From: an uncultured Bacteroidota bacterium
Lineage (GTDB): Bacteria; Bacteroidota; Bacteroidia; 2-12-FULL-35-15
DNA length: 9,738 nt
Direction of reading: 5' to 3'
Assembly (NCBI GenBank): GCA_903881065.1
Contig: CAIRRW010000307.1
Span: forward strand, 1 to 9,738
Below, in pieces: positions 6,185-9,738 of the stretch. Every line of letters starts with the position of its first letter. The stretch's first letter is position 1. A program made the position numbers and the translations under genes. The notes under the pieces are model-generated. The model was not told where the DNA came from. It saw only the letters and a program-made list of their open reading frames with translations, and did no database searches.

Positions 6185-7186
6185 ATGTTATCAGGAAAAG
6201 ACCTCATTATTGCAACAAAACCTTATGCCAGAGAAATCCGTTGGAAAAGCTGGTATCATACCATCACCGGATTCTTATTATTAATCGGCTCAATTATCGG
6301 TACTTATATCTTCCCCACCATTTGGGGTATTCCCGCCATATTTGGTCGCATACTTTGCAGTATTTTCACCGCCATCATGCTTTCGCGGGTATTTATCATC
6401 TTCCATGATTATCAGCACCACGCCATTTTGCAGAAATCTTTATTCGCTAATTTCCTCTTTACTATTTTTGGAATCTATATGATAACGCCGCCGAATATCT
6501 GGAAACGCTCGCACGACCATCATCATAATAACAATGCCAAGCTTTTCAGCGCCAGTATAGGTTCTTTCCCAATAATGACGAAGCAGAAATTTATGGAAGC
6601 CGATAAAAAGGAACGCTTCTATTATCTTGCTGTCCGCCATCCGTTAAACATGTTTTTCGCATATCTCACCACCTTTATGTATGGCATGTGCATTCAATCT
6701 TTCATGAGTAATCCGCGCCGCCACTGGGATTCGTTGGCAGTATTAATCATTCACTTTTCCATTGCCACCTTTATATTCGTGCATTTCGGCTGGCTCACCT
6801 TGATATTATCCTTCATTCTACCGTTCTTTCTATCCCACATGTTAGGTTCTTACCTCTTTTATGCACAGCATAATTTCCCTGAAGCCAAATACAAACCAAA
6901 TACCGAATGGAATTATTCAGGTGCTGCTTTGGAGTCGTCAAGCTTTATGAAACTGAATGCTATCGGTCATTGGATGACAGCCAATATTGGTTATCACCAT
7001 ATTCATCACCTCAATTCGCGCATCCCTTTTTATCGTTTACCCGAGGTTATGGCGGCATTCCCCGAATTGCAAAAGCCAGGCATCACCAGCCTTTATCCTT
7101 CTGATATTATTAAGTGTCTTCGCCTTAAAGCGTGGGATCCTGATAAGAATAGAATGGTAGGATACGAAGAAATGGAAGCAGCTTAA
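6185..7186 (+). CDS. Membrane fatty acid desaturase
   Basis: A 333-residue integral membrane di-iron desaturase that should introduce a double bond into acyl chains of lipids or acyl-CoA, using oxygen and reductant at the cytoplasmic face of the membrane. The three histidine boxes of the family are present: H74-D-Y-Q-H78-H79 (HxxxHH), H110-D-H-H113-H114 (HxxHH) and H271-H-I-H274-H275 (HxxHH). H229 in AQHN is a likely extra iron ligand. Hydrophobic pairs lie at about 28-73 and 186-222, with a further segment at 86-101. The double-bond position and the substrate (acyl-CoA, phospholipid or carotenoid-like) cannot be told. The ATG is chosen because the residues after it read as a natural N-terminus and the -7 box sits just upstream. 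The coding sequence is visibly richer in C than the NOR-like genes. It converges on lpxD with a 16-base gap and no terminator hairpin. Confidence 0.92.
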   Translation: MLSGKDLIIATKPYAREIRWKSWYHTITGFLLLIGSIIGTYIFPTIWGIPAIFGRILCSIFTAIMLSRVFIIFHDYQHHAILQKSLFANFLFTIFGIYMITPPNIWKRSHDHHHNNNAKLFSASIGSFPIMTKQKFMEADKKERFYYLAVRHPLNMFFAYLTTFMYGMCIQSFMSNPRRHWDSLAVLIIHFSIATFIFVHFGWLTLILSFILPFFLSHMLGSYLFYAQHNFPEAKYKPNTEWNYSGAALESSSFMKLNAIGHWMTANIGYHHIHHLNSRIPFYRLPEVMAAFPELQKPGITSLYPSDIIKCLRLKAWDPDKNRMVGYEEMEAA

Positions 7187-7202
7187 GCTGTTGGTAATTC
7201 AA

Positions 7203-8222
7203 TTATTTCTTCTCTTTTTTCTCGATACTGTCAACTCTTTTTACCAACGAATCCAGATTACGGAAATGAACATACGTCTTTCTGTATTTACTTGCTTCAA
7301 AAGCCGGTGAGCCCATCAGCACTTCACCTTTAGTAGTTACACTTTTTGAAATCCCCGATTGTGCCGAAACTACAGTATGGTCGGCAATTTCCAAATGACC
7401 TACAATACCAACCTGTCCGCTGAACATACAGTTTTTTCCAATCTTAGTGGAGCCTGCAATCACAACACCGGCAGCCAAATAAGAGTTTTCTCCTATCTCC
7501 ACATTATGAGCAATATGAATTAGGTTATCAAATTTAACTCCTTTGCGCAGTATGGTCGAACCTAGCGTTGCTCTGTCAATAGCACAGTTGGCACCTATTT
7601 CCACATTATCCTCAATTATTACATTTCCAATTTGAGGTATCTTTTGATTATCATTCTGTGGATTAAATCGGAATCCATCACTGCCAATCACCGTCCCCGA
7701 ATGTATAATACAATTACGGCCTATAAGCGTTTCCGAATATATTTTAACACCAGCAAACAAGGTTGTATTATCACCAATCATGGCATTATCACCAATAAAC
7801 ACCTGCGGATAAATCTTCACATTATTACCTATTTTCACATTCTCCCCTACTACGGCAAATTCTCCGGCATATATATTGGTACCCACCTTCGCACTCTCCG
7901 AAATGTAGGCATGTTTCGAAATACCTGATTTATTTAGCTTAATCTCATTATACATTTCCAACAACTTCGAGAAAGCAATTTCTGCACTGTCCACTCTTAT
8001 AAGAGTAGCGGAAACAGGTGCAGTAAGCACTAAATCTTTGTTAACAATTACTAACGATGCTTTTGTATTATAAATAAAATGATTGTATTTAGGGTTAGCC
8101 AGAAACGAGATAGAACCAGCTTCCCCTTCTTCTATTTTGGATAGTTTGCTGATCTTTACATCCGCATTTCCCTCTATCTGCCCATTTAAAATACCTGCAA
8201 TTTGTTGTGCTGAAAATTCCAT
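7203..8222 (-). CDS. lpxD: LpxD, UDP-3-O-acylglucosamine N-acyltransferase
   Basis: A 339-residue enzyme that adds the amide-linked 3-hydroxyacyl chain from acyl-ACP to UDP-3-O-acylglucosamine, the third step of lipid A synthesis, in the cytoplasm. Residues 1-100 match the N-terminal uridine-binding domain (SISFLANPKY at 37-46). Residues about 105-290 are hexapeptide repeats of a left-handed parallel beta-helix. H239 in HIAHN corresponds to the catalytic His239 of E. coli LpxD, and SDGFRF (181-186) and AIDRATLG (214-221) are family hallmarks. The C-terminus is a charged helix that usually packs in the trimer. It is the last gene of a minus-strand set, 37 bases after ribonuclease Z. Its usual Bacteroidota neighbours lpxC/fabZ and lpxA are not next to it here: the gene downstream is a convergent desaturase. 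Confidence 0.95.
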   Translation of the reverse strand: MEFSAQQIAGILNGQIEGNADVKISKLSKIEEGEAGSISFLANPKYNHFIYNTKASLVIVNKDLVLTAPVSATLIRVDSAEIAFSKLLEMYNEIKLNKSGISKHAYISESAKVGTNIYAGEFAVVGENVKIGNNVKIYPQVFIGDNAMIGDNTTLFAGVKIYSETLIGRNCIIHSGTVIGSDGFRFNPQNDNQKIPQIGNVIIEDNVEIGANCAIDRATLGSTILRKGVKFDNLIHIAHNVEIGENSYLAAGVVIAGSTKIGKNCMFSGQVGIVGHLEIADHTVVSAQSGISKSVTTKGEVLMGSPAFEASKYRKTYVHFRNLDSLVKRVDSIEKKEKK

Positions 8223-8259
8223 AGTTATTAATTCGTTTTTTTAGATATTACTTAATGTT

Positions 8260-9186
8260 TTATTCCTGATGTTTGATAATCGTTTTTTCTCCTTCAATTG
8301 CAAGTATAGTATTTTTAAATACACTTTGTGCTTCATCCAGTAGTGGCTGTAATTCTTTATATCTTGCCGAATAATGCCCAATCATTAATTTTTTTACTTC
8401 TGCTTTTTCGGCTATTGTTGCAGCCTGCAATGCCGTTGAATGAAATGTTTCTTTTGCCCTCGCTTCCATACCTGCCATAAAAGTAGCTTCGTGATAAAGT
8501 AAATCAGCATGTTTTATATATTCAATAATACGTTCATCATAGCAGGTATCCGAACAATAAGCATATTTTCGAGGAATAAATCTATGTGTTATTAGTTTTT
8601 CATTCGGAATTATCTCACCTGATGAATTGATAAAATCCGCTCCATTTTTTACAGATAGAATCTGCTCGAAAGGAATTCCATAGAAAGCAATTGATTCTTT
8701 TGAAATATTTGGCAACAAAGGTTTTTCAATGAATACAAAACCACAACAAGGTATCCGATGATTCAACACAATTGCTCTTATCTCAACTTTATCATCTTCA
8801 AATATCAAATCATTATTAATGTATTTATGATGATGATAAATAATTTTAAAATTAAGATTGGTAAATGAGTATTTGAAATGAATTTCAATAATCTCTTGTA
8901 GTTCAGCAGGGCAAAACAAGTGTACTACATCTGTTCGTCCTAGCAAATGCATACTCGACAGCAATCCCATTAATCCTAAATAATGATCGCCATGAAGATG
9001 AGAAATAAAAATATTATCGATACGTTGAAATTTAATCTTGAAACGTCTCAACTGAATCTGGGTAGCTTCACCACAGTCAATCAAAAAAAAACGCTCAGCA
9101 ATATTTAAAAGCTGAGCGGTTGGATTTCGTTTTGAAGTCGGAGTTGCACTACTGCACCCGAGAATAGTTAATTCGAAATTTTGCAT
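8260..9186 (-). CDS. rnz: Ribonuclease Z (tRNA 3'-processing endonuclease)
   Basis: A 308-residue zinc-dependent endonuclease of the metallo-beta-lactamase superfamily that cuts the 3' trailer from tRNA precursors. The length is that of the short bacterial form. Metal and catalytic residues are visible: H63-L-H65-G-D67-H68 in SHLHGDHYLGL, H143 in LNHRIPCCGF, D213 in YCSDT, the H249-S-T motif and H271 in GHYSARY. The PRKYAYCSDT stretch is characteristic of RNase Z rather than other members of the superfamily. It begins 18 bases after the STAS gene and ends 37 bases before lpxD, all in the same direction, so the three probably form one transcript. The ATG start gives the usual beta-strand and glycine N-terminus (LTILGCSSATPT). 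Confidence 0.95.
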   Translation of the reverse strand: MQNFELTILGCSSATPTSKRNPTAQLLNIAERFFLIDCGEATQIQLRRFKIKFQRIDNIFISHLHGDHYLGLMGLLSSMHLLGRTDVVHLFCPAELQEIIEIHFKYSFTNLNFKIIYHHHKYINNDLIFEDDKVEIRAIVLNHRIPCCGFVFIEKPLLPNISKESIAFYGIPFEQILSVKNGADFINSSGEIIPNEKLITHRFIPRKYAYCSDTCYDERIIEYIKHADLLYHEATFMAGMEARAKETFHSTALQAATIAEKAEVKKLMIGHYSARYKELQPLLDEAQSVFKNTILAIEGEKTIIKHQE

Positions 9187-9204
9187 TCAATATCTGAATA
9201 ATCA

Positions 9205-9552
9205 TCAAACTTCAGAAGCAAATAAAACATCTACTTCCGCTATGTCATTTGTAATACTCAATATTGAATCAAGTTGAGAAATAGAAATTAACTTTTTTAC
9301 AGCATCCTGTAAACCTGTTAATACAAATTTCCCCTGACTGTTTTTGCAAAGTCTATTTGCGACAAGTATTGCGCTAAGACCAGACGAATCGCAATAACGA
9401 GTTTTTGTTAAATCAATAACAATGTTTTTTATTCCATCAGTATTTAATACAACTAATTCCGACTTTAGTGAAGGGGCAATATTACTATCAAGTTTCTCAA
9501 CTTGAACTCTAACTAAAGTGTATTTGTCATTTTTTTCTATCAGGAAATTCAT
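9205..9552 (-). CDS. STAS-domain protein, anti-sigma factor antagonist-like
   Basis: A 115-residue single STAS domain, the fold of SpoIIAA/RsbV-type partner-switching proteins, which bind an anti-sigma kinase unless phosphorylated. The phospho-site loop is D55-S-S-G-L-S60 in RYCDSSGLSAIL, with the serine doublet as the likely target; the closing LISISQLDSILSI helix region also fits. No kinase or phosphatase partner is visible, so whether it controls a sigma factor or something else is unknown. The frame can be extended to a TTG at 9573, but that codon lies inside the -7 box at 9571-9578, so the ATG at 9552 is the likely start. It heads the operon with ribonuclease Z and lpxD. Confidence 0.9.
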   Translation of the reverse strand: MNFLIEKNDKYTLVRVQVEKLDSNIAPSLKSELVVLNTDGIKNIVIDLTKTRYCDSSGLSAILVANRLCKNSQGKFVLTGLQDAVKKLISISQLDSILSITNDIAEVDVLFASEV

Positions 9553-9570
9553 GCTTTCAAAATGTTTCAA

Positions 9571-9602
9571 CAAAAATAAACAAACTTTCCTTACAATTCA
9601 AA
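9571..9602 (-). promoter_or_regulatory. Promoter of the STAS-rnz-lpxD operon
   Basis: Read on the minus strand, TTTG (9602-9599), 20 bases, then TATTTTTG (9578-9571) match the Bacteroidota promoter TTTG-N19-20-TAnnTTTG in both boxes and in spacing. Transcription should start a few bases downstream, about 10-15 bases before the ATG at 9552. This is the best promoter match in the window and supports the start chosen for the STAS gene. Confidence 0.65.
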
Positions 9603-9738
9603 TAAAAAGTAAATAGAAATAGAAACTGTTTAAATTTATGTTGAAAAGAATATTAGAGGAAAGGAGAAGGTAAAAGCATTATAAATTATTTAGGGTTTAC
9701 AACAATCTTAAATAAAATGCAAGCTAATACCTTAACCG
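9603..9738. other. AT-rich intergenic end of window, no gene seen
   Basis: The sequence upstream of the STAS promoter holds no ORF longer than about a dozen codons, no hairpin with a T-tract and no recognisable RNA. It may contain the far end of a gene or promoter lying outside the window. Confidence 0.6.

Noticed and set aside
7180..7191. CAGCTTAAGCTG palindrome at the desaturase stop codon
   Set aside because: No T-tract follows and the arms are short with no loop, so it is not a terminator; probably chance.
9553..9573. TTG-initiated N-terminal extension of the STAS protein
   Set aside because: The TTG falls inside the -7 box of a well-spaced promoter; the ATG at 9552 gives a normal STAS N-terminus.
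9638..9673. Eleven-codon ATG ORF in the right-hand intergenic region
   Set aside because: Too short, no ribosome site or conserved feature; expected by chance.

Overview
The window looks like an AT-rich chromosomal segment from a member of the Bacteroidota. Three things point that way: -7 boxes of the TAnnTTTG type (TATCTTTG before two genes, TATTTTTG with a well-spaced TTTG before a third), weak or absent Shine-Dalgarno sequences with A/T-rich leaders, and the gene families themselves. Genus cannot be told from the sequence alone.

Left part (96-5101): a respiratory nitric-oxide-reductase-like locus. A minus-strand lipoprotein cytochrome c (96-575) diverges from a plus-strand run of four closely packed genes: a 12-helix heme-copper-oxidase-like membrane protein of unknown function (702-1937), NorC (1934-2353), NorB (2343-3683) and, after only 35 bases, a tryptophanase (3719-5101). 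The first three overlap by 4 and 11 bases. The divergent spacer (576-701) holds two perfect inverted repeats, one of them (653-668) resembling a Crp/Fnr-family operator, and a Bacteroidota -7 box very close to the first start codon. NorB is the most unusual gene. By hand alignment to the Pseudomonas aeruginosa enzyme it keeps the heme b3 ligand, one heme b ligand and the HH pair of the FeB site. It has Gln and Asn where the third FeB His and the FeB Glu should be, and Met where the second heme b His should be.

Middle part (5102-6184): about 1.1 kb without a convincing intact gene. It holds coding-like debris in two reading frames (5166-5586), ten tandem 21-bp repeats carrying a CTCGAG palindrome (5599-5808), a long hairpin with A/T ends that looks like a two-way terminator (5878-5923), and a start-less open stretch that may be the tail of a lost gene (5968-6123). 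The segment looks like a scar of gene loss or rearrangement between two conserved blocks.

Right part (6185-9552): housekeeping and envelope genes. A plus-strand membrane fatty acid desaturase (6185-7186) converges on a minus-strand operon read from right to left: a small STAS-domain protein (start corrected to 9552), ribonuclease Z and LpxD. The STAS gene has the clearest promoter in the window. Positions 9574-9738 and 1-95 show no gene.
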